Shown: positions 38,110 through 50,689 of the stretch, one piece after another
How the letters are laid out: every line of letters starts with the position of its first letter
How positions within the stretch are numbered: the first letter of the stretch is position 1
Source: Paramecium sonneborni
Lineage: Eukaryota > Ciliophora > Oligohymenophorea > Peniculida > Parameciidae
Direction: 5' to 3'
DNA: 64,000 bases
Assembly: GCA_905182985.1 (NCBI GenBank)
Contig: CAJJDN010000088.1
Location: forward strand, 248,001-312,000
Translations under genes and position numbers: made by a program
Notes under the pieces: generated by a model
What the model saw: the letters and a program-made list of their open reading frames with translations, nothing else
Told to the model about the DNA's origin: nothing
Databases searched by the model: none

Positions 38110-41100
38110 TCACTAAAAATCGAATTCAATTATAGAAGGATTCTTTGGTATTCTTTACATTGTATTATTTTTGTGTTTTCTATTTTTCATTAATCTTCTC
38201 ATATTTCTACCTTCTTATCCAAGTATAATATAATTTGGTTCATATATGTGAGTAAGTAAATGTATTGCTAAAACTGAAAAAGAACCAAAAAAAAATTATC
38301 TTAACTTCTCTTTTAAAGGTGTATCATCAGATTTCTCTTCTTATTCACTTATTGCACTGAATCTAACAGAAAATCTCTTAGGATTAATATTAGGAGAATG
38401 ATAATTATGAATAGGACTTTAAACTATTTAAAGTTATTATGGTTTTGAATGTGTTGATTTCCTATTTTTATTACTCATTTGCTCTGTTACATTCTATTAT
38501 CTAAATCTCTTTATTGAACCTTTGAACATCTCTTATAAATATATTGTTAATTAAGGATCAAAAGCTTCATTTATTAAATTTATTGGTAATTATATTCTTC
38601 CGAAATTTTCAACAAAATCATTATATATCGATTTAGCTTTTACAAATTCTAAAAATATAGTCCATTCTTCCAATGAATCCTCAGATTCAAAAGCAAAAAG
38701 AAATACCCTTTTGTTTCCTTTAATTTTTCCCTTCTTTATCCAATCACTCACACCTAACTTTAAACAAAATTATTATTAATCATTTGATTTATCAAAAATT
38801 GGAATTATTGATGAAATTAATTTTAATGGCAAGGTTCCTGTTTACTCACTCATCTAATCATTTAGATACAAACTAAAGAAATATAATTATATTACATATT
38901 TACATCATATTTTCACTATCTATTACACAATATCTAAATTGCCATGATACTTTCTTATCAGATCGTTTAAAAATGTAACCTTTTTTTAAAGGAACTTTAA
39001 CATTATTCTCTATTTTTAATATCATTTAAATCTATTTCACAATTAAAGATTTCTTTGCCTTATGTGAAAATTTAATCATTGTATTAGAACTTTTAATGCT
39101 AACTCTTTATTCTGCCATACTCCAATGATATTCTAATCTTTTTAGTTCTTTATAATCTTCATAAGGTTATGGTATAATTTATAAAGCTTCAGCAACTAAA
39201 GAGTGAATTGACCTTCTCTGAGTATAAGTCATACTTTAATATAAACATTCTCTCATAAATGGAGTAACAAACCGATAATAACGATTCTCATTGTCATCAT
39301 GCATAAATTCGATAATATCCTATTAAACCAGTTATTTCAAAGCCATTAATAACTTATTTTAGTTGATTTATTTAAATGGGATTATTTTGAATAATGTTTA
39401 AATATCAAAAATATCTCCTATTACACATGCAAATTTCAAAAGTAATAAATTAACACATGATAATGAGTCAATTATTGGACCATTAATTTATAAACAAATT
39501 TATGGAATTTCAATTTAAAGCCATTCTTCATGTTAAAATAATGTTTGTAATTGTTAAGAAGCATAAGCAAAATCATTTTCTTTTCTGAGATATTTATTAT
39601 TTAATAATGTTTTAACTAGATGAATTAGAAGTAATGGTTATTTGCAACTTTTAAGATGCAAGATTTCATGTATTTTAGGATCAGAGAGCTTTTCAAAACC
39701 AAAATATAGAAGTAATAATTATTTTTGTTCTTCAATATTTTTAATTCCTTTCATAATAACTTCATTTGGAGTAACATTATATAAGTTTATAATTGATTCA
39801 ACTCCTTTGTCGTAAATTAATTCTTAAGTTCTATTAGGATTTCTGGAAATACCCTTTCTACTCATAATTGGAATTTCCCAAAATTAATCTCTTGTAATTC
39901 CAATAAGTAGAATTCTATTAAATTTCTTGATTATTGTCTTCATTAACTAAGAATGTAATTATTTACTTTACATAAAATGATAACTGATCATAGTATTATA
40001 AATCATCTAATACTATGATTATTGGTGGTACATCAATTTTATCGGATGATAAATCATTAGAGAGAATATCATCAGATTCATCATCCAACATTTATGAATA
40101 AAGTCTCTTTTTCTTATCTGGTAATTATTATTCAAAATAGATCTCAAACAATTTTACAATTGCTTAACCTATTAATTTCATTATTTAATCATCATTAATA
40201 TTGTATGTGGATTCAAATTTAGGAAAGTTATTAACATAATCATTCAACCATTCATTTAAATCTAATAATTCTTCTAATATTTTTTATACCAATTGATTTC
40301 CATTACTTATAAATTATAATAATTCTGATTGAATGTATGTAGTTTTAGATAGTGCAATATCAAATATTTATTTAATGATATTTTTGAATCCGTTTCCCCT
40401 AAATATTTTTTCAAATGAATTAATAGATGATTCTAGAATCAATACCTTTGGATTTTCAGTTTTGATTTAATATTCTAAAATTTTCATAACAAATGTTTTC
40501 CCAACACCATAACTGCCTTTCAATAAAATAAAATCCCTTTCTAAATCCATATCAACTAAAGATATCTTGCCTTCTCTATCCATCATTAAAAATGTATTAA
40601 CAATATGTAAAAACTATTAAGTTTTATCCTTACCACCAATAAGTCCTTTCTAATTAAATCCCATTTTACTCTCATAATAATGAATTTTCAAAATTGCTTT
40701 CTTTTATTAAATCTAATAAACAGGGATCAATCCACTTTTCCCTTTCAATTGAACCATTTTGAATAATTCACAATCCATTTTATGTTCACATTCTTCTGCT
40801 GTTTTTTAACATAATAATATAGATTTATTCTCTGTTATAGCTAGTGACATTAATCTAGCAGCTAAATTAACTGCATCACCAAGTATCGAATATTCCCTTC
40901 TTGATCCACTTGTTCCTACAACACCAGTAAATACTATTCCAGTTGCAACTCCAATATAACATTTACAATTTATTAAACTTAGTTATTTTACTAACAATTA
41001 TGCTGCTAACAATGCACGAATTGGATCATCTTAATGCTTTAAAGGAGGCAATCCAAAACCAACTATTAATGTTGAACCTTTATCATCCATCAATAATTTA

Positions 41101-42069
41101 TTAAGAGATCCTTCATTTATATAAATACATTTTTGTACAACTTCTATCACCTTTTAGATATGCTACAATCTAGAATCAGCATCACTTAAATCTATTCCTA
41201 AATTTATAAACAAAGTTGTTATTCTTCTTAATTCACTGCTCCACTTCTCTTACTCAATCTCAATATAAGGAATTAATGCAGCTGGTATAAATGTCATTAT
41301 TTATTGTTTATCTATTCCACCTAATCTATTTTTTATTAATTAAGCTCCAGCTTTCAATTACACTTTATTATTGATTAATTTTAAAACCATATAAAAGTTA
41401 GAATCTGTTTACAACTTCTAAAACACAAAAAAATCAGAAACCATATCAAAAACCTCCTATGATACTATGATTTATCCTCCACTAGTAGCATGATGTTCAC
41501 TCTTAAAAGCCTAAGTTAGTGGATCACCTGTAGCCAAATATTCACTTCTTCCAAAAACTCCTCCAACATAAATGATATTAATATCTCCTATTCCAAATCC
41601 AATTTTAACCGAAAGTTTTATATCTTCTAAAATTGTAGTATTATTCAATTTTGATTAAATATCTAAAGCTGATTGCACAGCTAATCTACATATGACTCTT
41701 AATTCTTCATGGTTTTCTACAGCATTTTCTTTTATAGAAGGAGGCCAAACTACAATCATTGCATCTAAAATTAGTTCATCATATACCCCCAGCAAACTTA
41801 AAAATATCTCCACCACTCTTACTTATTGCTGATACTAACAATTCCATATATCGATTAATAGCAAAAGCAATTAACTCAGCACCTTCATTTCCTAATTTCG
41901 ATAATGTTTCTGTCAAATTAGTGAATCCTGATATATCAGCAAACATCACAACAGATCTTAAATTTTATTTTTCTGGAAGTTAAGATATTTATTTTTGATT
42001 GGCTAAATATTGAACAACCAACGCAGGAACAAAACCTAATAAACTCATATTTTCATTTTTTGTAAGCAT
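38110..42069 (-). CDS. Soluble-type adenylyl cyclase (ADCY10-like) with PH domain
   Basis: 1,293 residues after introns at 41765-41786, 39947-39971 and 38873-38903 (22, 25, 31 nt); exact frame. Start MLTKNENMSLLGF; an in-frame Met lies 7 residues on. Order: cyclase domain 1 (VVMFADISGFTNLTE and GGDIFKFAGDAMIVVW, both metal Asp present), cyclase domain 2 (KGSTLIVGFGLPP with the ATP-selecting Lys; GVVGTSGSRREYSILGDAVN then LAARLM), an NTPase region with P-loop LKGSYGVGKTFVM (about residue 514) and ILLIGITRD, then an ADCY10-like helical region (LLKFACVIGDIFDIQTLF). At about residues 1010-1105 is a PH domain (PLKKGYIFKRSDKKVSWQFR, ending EDSLEEWTIFLEFV). Mammalian soluble cyclase senses bicarbonate and Ca2+; the PH domain is not part of it as far as I know and suggests membrane lipid or partner binding. 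Confidence 0.92.
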
Positions 42070-42792
42070 CTACACTATTTCAATATTATAAAAATATATT
42101 AATTTCTAAAATATTGATAACTATCTTATAATTTATTAATAGAAAATTAGAAATAAGTTAATAACATTTTATTCAAAAGAAATATATTATTCTCTTTGAG
42201 CTATTTATAATTTTAATTTAAATAAGAATGCATTTATAATTGTTGTCAAGTAATTGTTAATATTTTCTAAATTCAAAATAGACATATTATTTAACTTTGA
42301 TGAAGATTATAGATATTAGATAAAATGAAACTTTTTATCGCTTATTTTATAATCATCACAAAATTTAAATAATATATTTATTTGTAGATAAAAATAGGTA
42401 ATTATTAATTTGCTAAATAATTTAAATTCTACTTTAAAGAAGAGTTTTTCTAATCGTAATGAAAAATTGTTATATTTGATTATTTATATCATTTAATATA
42501 ATCTTTTAAATACTTGAAATTTTAATAAAATAGTTTAATTTAAAGTGAAGACAATCAAATATTAAACAATTCTAAGGGTATTATCTAAAATTTAAGAATC
42601 AGTAAAATGATAAGGCGATTAAATTGAATATAAACAATTCAGATAAAATGAGATTAATGATAATATGATTATAAGAATGAAAAAAAGATTAATAGTAAAA
42701 TATAATAAAATTAATTATTGTATAAAAAGATTGAATACTAAGATAAATGTAAAATAATTTGAATAATGTTTTTATTTATATATATTGATTGA
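42070..42792. other. AT-rich intergenic region
   Basis: 723 bp between the cyclase start and the alpha-tubulin stop (both minus). Contains the cyclase promoter and tubulin 3' UTR. No further gene is visible; TGA is frequent in all frames. Confidence 0.5.
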
Positions 42793-44142
<1,350 letters not shown>

Positions 44143-44560
44143 TTTTAAAGTGTTGTGTGATGAAAACTCTCTAAAAAAATTATTTGAATTTCAGCTGTTA
44201 TCCCCCACATTTGAATATCCAAAATATCCTTATACCGGGGTACCTCAAATTTGAATTAATTTCTTTTATAAATATTTCTATTAATTATAAATATATGATT
44301 AATGTCAATCCTCAACAACTAAGAAATTTAGACAAATAATATCAATCACATTTTTATTATTCCCAAACTTATATCTTACAATCATAGAAAATTTAGAATT
44401 TTATTCTTCAAGCATTTTCATTTTATCTCTTATCATTTAACACACTTCCAATGTTAATTTATTAATTTCTCATCTCAGTAGATTCATTAAAATCATTTTA
44501 TTAATCAAAATAATCTCTAAGTTTATTTCTAATAACTCTGATTCAATTTATAATATTTTA
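44143..44560. other. Divergent intergenic region upstream of alpha-tubulin
   Basis: 418 bp holding both promoters. Just upstream of the tubulin ATG lies a locally GC-richer stretch (about 44190-44250, with TCCCCCAC and CCGGGGTACC) that stands out in this AT-rich DNA and could be part of the tubulin promoter. No ORF seen. Confidence 0.4.
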
Positions 44561-45854
44561 ATGGATAAGAACATTTCCTTAAAAGTTAAGAATTTCTAAA
44601 CTGTGAATTGGTTGAAAAATAGATTCAAAAATAAAGTGAAAGATAAATATATTTTAAATGAAAAAGAGCTCAAAGAATAAATTATGATGAAAGCTGTTTT
44701 TAAATCAATTGATAGAGATAATTCAAGTTTTTATTAATAACCTAAATTCCATTTTAGAATTTCTAGATAGACAAGAACTCTATGACATGTTTAAACGCTA
44801 TGGAATTAATATAACAAAAATCAAATTACGTGAATTTTTCAAAAGAATCGATTAAGATGAAGATGGTAATCTAAACATTTTATTTCCCAGACAAACTTAA
44901 TTGGAATGATTTTCGATAAGCCTTATAAAACTAAGAAGCTTTGTAGAGTAATTTCTAAAATTTATGAAGTGTTCGTTGAGCTCATGCGTAAAATTAGAGA
45001 AACTACAGAAAAGAATAATAAATCTAATGAGTTCAATTTTGTACCCTTAAGTTTTCCAAACATGATTTAATATATGAATTATTGTGTCTTAAGAGAAGAA
45101 CTCATTCAAAAAATTAAATCAGAATAATTATCAACCTAACAAAAAGTCAAGTAATGTAAAAATCTTTTGTCTTTGGAAGATATTTGCTATAAGAAAATTA
45201 TTGAACTTAAAGATTAAGAAAAAGAAGAGTAATCTGATGATCCATTTAATAAATTGATGCCAAAAAATAATAATCCATAATAAATTGCAATTATTAAAAG
45301 ATTGCAAGAAAAAGAACAAATTTTGGAACGTTAAGTAAAATTGTAATCCTATTTCCCCATAGAATAGGATTAGAAAATTAAGTTCTTCTTAATATTATAA
45401 GTAAGATACTGAATAAACTAACCGATCTATTAGAAAGAGTCATCAGTCTTCAAAATAAGAAACAGGCAGAATATCTTAATCTGAATTTAAATTAATAAAT
45501 TAATTTACAAATGAGAATTAAACCTAACTACCATAAATAATTAACGAAAATAAAACAAAAATCAGCATAGAATAAGCACTATAAATAACAGAAAGATTAA
45601 ACCTAGATGAAAGCTATAATCCTTACAATTATAAAAGTAATCACTTGCAATTAGAATTACATACTTCTAGTAAAAAGATGGAATAATATTTAACAAATTA
45701 AAACCCAATTTTAATTGTAATTATAATTTTCATTTTTAAGAATTCTAAAACCCCATTCACAATTACTTAAAGATCGAAATTTCGGTCTCCTTAAAGAATT
45801 AGAGTAATCTCATAAACAGATTTCAAAAAAAGTGAATCAAAAAATTAATTTTGA
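44561..45854 (+). CDS. EF-hand protein with Gln/Lys-rich C-terminus
   Basis: 387 residues after five introns at 44727-44757, 44866-44890, 44948-44969, 45335-45362 and 45717-45740 (31, 25, 22, 28, 24 nt); the total divides exactly. An EF-hand pair occupies about residues 40-105: loop DRDNSKFLDRQE (Lys instead of Gly at position 6) and loop DQDEDDKLNWND (Asp instead of Gly), so Ca2+ affinity may be reduced. Then a helical stretch (ALQMFVELMRKIRETTEK) and coiled coil (AIIKRLQEKEQILERQ), and a polar, Ser/Gln/Asn-rich tail ending SESKNQF. No catalytic domain. Ends 104 bp from the convergent FYVE-TBC gene. Confidence 0.75.
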
Positions 45855-45958
45855 TATCTTCATATATTAATTTAAATCTAATATTTCTAAATAATATAAT
45901 AATAATATATTAAAAAAATTTTGCAATTTTTAATATTCATGTAAATATTATCTCAAAA

Positions 45959-48900
45959 TCAATCTAACTCTGACATTTCTTTTGAAAGCTCCTTATAATG
46001 TTTTAAGGTTGTTTTCAATTTAAGGCTATATTTTTCTAAATCGACAATTTAAGCCTTTAACTTTCTAATTAATTCCTCATAATCTATCATAGATTATTTC
46101 TAGGATTCAATTACTTAAACAAATTTAACAATCTCCACATCTTTAGTTTTAATTTCTGCAATTAATACAGTAATTCTTTCCTCTAATTATACAATCAAAA
46201 TCTTGTATTCTCCATTTTGATGACTCAGTTCTTAAACTCTCCTTTACAATTATGAAAATTCTGATTCTAAGGTATTATATTTAAATTCAAAATCTTTTAG
46301 TTTTTCCAAACTAGCAGTCCATTAAATAGTTAAAGATTAATTTTTTGCAATATATTCAGCTCTTTCTGATTCATATAAAGCTATTTTAGCCAATAGTTGA
46401 GTAATTTCACTTTTTTATGTTTCACTCAAAGATTTGAATTCAAAAATTCTTTTTTCATGTGTTGTAATGAGTAATTCTAATTCTTACATTTTTGTTAAAT
46501 GTAATTACATTTTTAAATGATGAGCTTCTTCCAATTTGACTAATTGAAGTTTAAGTTCATTTATAATTTTAATTTTTTCTTAAGAATTAGTTTTTTCATT
46601 TTCATATTCTATTTAGATTAATCTATATTATTCTTACCAATTATTCTGATCATTAGATAACTGAGCAAATCTTAATTTCAATTATTCTAGTTCATAAATA
46701 GTTACTTTATGATTCTCCTTTAATGAAATGTGTGCTTGATTTAATGAAGTGTATTCTTAATTTAATGAAATATGTGCTGAATTTAATGAATTGTGTGCTT
46801 AATTTAATGAACTATATGCTTAGTTTAATGAAGTGTATTCTTAATTTAATGAAATATGTGCTTAATTTAATGCACTGTGTGCTTAATTTAATGAAATGTG
46901 TTCTTATTTTAATGAAATGTGTGCTTAATTTAATGAACTGTGTTCTTATTTTAATGAAATGTGGGCTTAATTTAATGAACTATATGTTTAATTTAATGAA
47001 GTATGTTCTTATTTTAATGAAATGTGGGCTTAATTTAATGAACTGTGTGCTTAATTTAATGAAGTATGTTCTTATTTTAATGAAATGTGTGCTTAATTTA
47101 ATGAACTGTGTGCTTAATTTAATGAACTATATGTTTAATTTAATGAACTGTGTTCTTATTTTAATGAAATGTGTGCTTAATTTAATGAACTATATGCTTA
47201 ATTTAATGAAGTATGTTCTTAATTTAATGAAATGTGTGCTTAATTTAATGAACTGTGTGCTTAATTTAATGAACTGTATGCTTAATTTAATTAAGTATGT
47301 TCTTAATTTAATGAAATATGTGCTGAATTTAATGCACTGTGTGCTTGATTTAATGAAATGTGTTCTTAGTTTAAAGTTGACAATTTTATTTAGCAATTTT
47401 CAAATTCTATAATTAATAATCTATGTTTATCATTTAATTATTGATAATCACTAGACAACTTTAATAATTATTCTTTTAGAGATCCAGCTTCATTTTAAGT
47501 TCTTTATTAATGATCTTCAATCGAATTCAATTTTATTTAGATTTAATATAATTTTGATTCACTTTCTTCTAATTATTTTTATAAATTAGAATTCTATTAT
47601 TTCATCAATACATCAGCTTCTCTTAAGGCTATAATTATTACATCTCTTTCTGACAAATGTTTTTGTAGCATAGAAATTTCTGCATCCTTTTCTATAATTA
47701 TTTACTACAATTTCTAATTGATTTATAGAGATTCATTCAATTATTAATTAATCGAATTATATAAGATTTATAAATCTGCAAACTATTTTTGAATTGCTGA
47801 AAGAGCTTAATGATGCTCAGCCTCTTTCTTATTAAATTCTTCAGTCATAATAAGTTTTTCTGTTCTAGCTGCATCAAGTTCTGACATTCTTAAATCATAC
47901 CTTGATTAAAACAATTATAATTATTCTGTTTATTAAATAATTACTAATTCGTGGTTTTGTAATTTTTTTTTGATTTCTACATTCTCAGTTGAAAACTTTT
48001 CAAATTCTCTTTTAGCAGCTTCTGTTTATATTAATCTAACCTCCAAATTTCCTATGATTCTGAGTTTATCTTAATTTAATTATTGCAAAGCTATATACTC
48101 TTTATTAAGTTAATTAACCTGCAATTCTAATTAAAATATTTTTTATCTATCTTCTTCTATTTTTGATGTTAATTCTTGTTCAGAATGTCTTGATTACAAA
48201 GAGATATTAATTTAATAATTCTTTTCAATTTAAGAAGCAGTCATTGAACTTTCTGATTACTGAGTAGATAACAATTTTAGATCTGCAATCTCTTATTAAA
48301 GTTCTTAATTTTAAAGAATATATGCATTTATTTGCCCATATAATTCTTAATTATTTTTTTATAAATTATTGATAATATTTTAATTATCCTCTTAAATTTT
48401 ATCTGAATATTTTTTTTATTCCTATAAAGCTTAGATCTCTAAATTTTATTAAGCTAATTTCTTTCTCAATTATTCATTAGCATCCAAGACTTATTAATCT
48501 ACATCTTTATTCATTATTTATAATGGTTAATTTTAGAGTTCTTTTACTTATATTGATAATTCATTGACTAATTTATGTTTATTTATTAGTAGTTCTTCAA
48601 TTTATTAAATATATTTTTTTAAAGTATCTTTCTCTTCATCAACTTATGGTTCTAAAACAATTTAAACTGTTTTCCTTCTTAAATCCTAAAATTCATTAGT
48701 TTGAGTAACTGTATATTTTAGCATTTCATCATCCTATTCATTTCTCTACTAAGTATTTTTATCTTTAATAAATTCAGTCTTAATTTAATTAGTATCTTTA
48801 TTTTTTTCTAAAGGTCTTGAAACGATAACACTTTATGTAATTCCTTAAGAATGAGATAAAAATATAATTAACTTAGTTTATACATAGTTTTTTTCAATAA

Positions 48901-49989
48901 TGCTAGAATTAACTCCTTTCAAAATTTATCCTTCTATTTCTTCAAATTATTAATTGAACATTTAAATTTCATCCATTTAAGCATAAAATGCAGAAGCTAA
49001 ACATTTTAAAAAGTTATCATAACCTAAAGTAGGACTTAAGAGGATTAAATTCATGAAGAAGAAACTTGTTTATAATAGAAAGAAATTAATCCCAAAAGGT
49101 TATAAATATCTTTAAATTCTGTTTCTCATAAATGGTTTAATTAGAGTAACTTTATTTTATTTAAGTTAGTAAGCCTACTCTAAAACCTAAGCAATCTTTT
49201 CAATTTCACTCAGATAATCATAAGAGTATCTTTTTAATTGTGATGGATATGTATTAAATGGAATTATATCAGAATATAAAACAGTTAATAAAACATAAGC
49301 AGATGCTTCAGATGAGAAGCATAGTAAAAATAGAGTAATTAGAACTTAATCAGCAACATATCCTATATTTGGATAATGTTATAAAAGGCAGCCTAAAACT
49401 CTACCAATTTTTTGAGCCAACTATTCGCGCTCATTTTCTTTGATTAGATAATTAAAGAATTCTCTAAGGGAGTAATTGAGATTAAACCATAGCTCCATCA
49501 TGACTGAGTTCAAATCTAATTTCATTTTCTGGAAATCACTATTTTCTTTATTTGGATTTAACCCTTTTTGAGCTTTTTCATATTCCTACACTATATTATG
49601 TCAATTTTACTTGATTTGCATGATCTACTGTTAATCCTGATGCCTTTAGCCATTCAACAGCAAAGGTATTAGTTCCAAAAACAATTTTTTGTTATTCGAT
49701 AAATCTTTTGATCCATTCGCTTTCTTCTTTACAAGAATTACAATTTCTTCTTGCTCTTTTACTTGGTCCTGTCTCTGTTAAGTAAACTACCTTATGCTCT
49801 GAACATTAATTACAAACGGCACGTCGACATCTAAAGTAAAGTTTATACATCTAACCTTTTACACTAATGTTCTGGTCTGAGTAGTCCAAACTCCCTCTAG
49901 CATAGTTGGCATCGCTTGAATCTACCTCTAGCTTCAGATATTAAAACTGTTTTGATGTGTGCTGAGATTAATTGTTTTCTTTATGACAT
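45959..49989 (-). CDS. FYVE zinc finger, TBC-like and long coiled-coil protein
   Basis: 1,326 residues after introns at 49831-49855 and 49586-49610 (25 nt each); exact frame. Residues 20-65: FYVE-type finger, FKRCQLCQREFGLL, RPEHQCKRCRRAVCNQCS, then NCNSCK, with the R-x-x-H-x-C-x-x-C core but no WxxD motif. Residues about 125-330: a TBC (Rab-GAP) fold, LDLNSVMMELWFNLNYSL, LAQKIGRVLGCLLQHYPNIG, VLLTVLYSDIIP; the catalytic Arg finger (IxxDxxR) and Gln finger (YxQ, here YVADQ) are not conserved, so it is probably a Rab-binding pseudo-GAP. From about residue 420 to the end it is coiled coil (for example LEEAHHLKMQLHLTKMQELE). Residues about 856-1072 are the 31 heptads from the 21-bp minisatellite. 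Likely an endosomal tether or scaffold (inference). Confidence 0.82.
46723..47373 (-). repeat. 21-bp coding minisatellite, 31 copies
   Basis: Plus-strand unit AATTTAATGAAATGTGTGCTT with point variants; 31 units, all exactly 21 bp. In the frame of the host gene (minus) each unit encodes a heptad of the form L-N-Q-A/E-H/Y-x-S, placing a Leu every seventh residue and so continuing the surrounding coiled coil by about 217 residues. The array contains no TCA, hence no TGA on the minus strand, so all minus frames and also a plus frame (units MKCVLNL) stay open; the plus reading is a by-product. Confidence 0.93.
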
Positions 49990-50131
49990 TAATTCAAGAT
50001 TTTAATTTCTATTAATTTAATATTTGAAATCTGAATTTATATCTAACGAGCTTTTGAATTCTAATAAATTCTTATTTTAATTAGTAATACTATAAAAATA
50101 ATTATTATATTTTTAAAAACTTTATATTAAA

Positions 50132-50567
50132 AAGGTTAAGGTGAATGTTCTAAATGATTAAATTTGTTCAATAGTGAATGCTGAAAGGTATATATAATAA
50201 ATTTTTATTTATTAAGATAAAGAAGAGAGTAAATATTAATAAGACCTAAATCCAAATTAATTGTGAAATTCTTATAAGTCATGTAAAGACATTTATATAT
50301 TGGAGAATTTGAAATTGTCGATAATCATAGAAGTGGAAAAATTGTTGTAAATTATTGGATATCGAATGTAACATATGGAAGGAGGTATTAATAAATGTTG
50401 AGTCATTTCACCCCCTTATAATGTTACACTAGGTGAATTTGAGAGAGATGGACTATCAACATTTTACTAACTAGAAAATTTGGATGTTTTGTTTTAACTA
50501 CTAATGTTGGCATTCTTATTCATGATGAAGCTATATTGGAGGTAAAATCTTTGGTTTTTTTTTAATG
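50132..50567 (+). pseudogene. Ruined ribosomal protein uS8 (RPS15A) gene
   Basis: The order of uS8 segments is clear: KVNVLNDQICSIVNAER, intron 50188-50216 (29 nt, still intact), ILIRPKSKLIVKFLQVMQRH, YIGEFEIVDNHRSGKIVVN, INKC then VISPPYNVTLGEFER, and FGCFVLTTNVGILIHDEA with GGKIFGFF at the end. Lesions: the start codon reads AAG, a frameshift after KIVVN (about 50370-50390), TGA at 50399-50401 where uS8 has Gly (NKC-G-VISP), another frameshift near 50465-50475, and one near the end. Still highly similar at protein level, so loss is recent; an intact uS8 copy must exist elsewhere. Confidence 0.85.
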
Positions 50568-50689
50568 AGTTTATCAGAAAGTACATTTATGCCCATACAA
50601 TATAATTAACTAAAAATTAGAGAAATTACTCAAATAAAATTTCAAAATTTATTATTATTAATATTTTATATATCGAATTAGTTTAATAA

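Noticed and set aside
46723..47373. Regular short repeats that might be taken for a CRISPR array
   Set aside because: Units are directly adjacent with no unique spacers, diverge internally, and lie in the coding frame of a eukaryotic gene.
46723..47412. A 229-codon plus-strand frame of MKCVLNL-type heptads, looking like a Cys/Leu-rich repeat protein
   Set aside because: It is the complement of the 21-bp minisatellite. The minus frame joins smoothly to coiled coil on both sides and lies in a 1,326-codon gene; the plus frame has no protein-like flanks.
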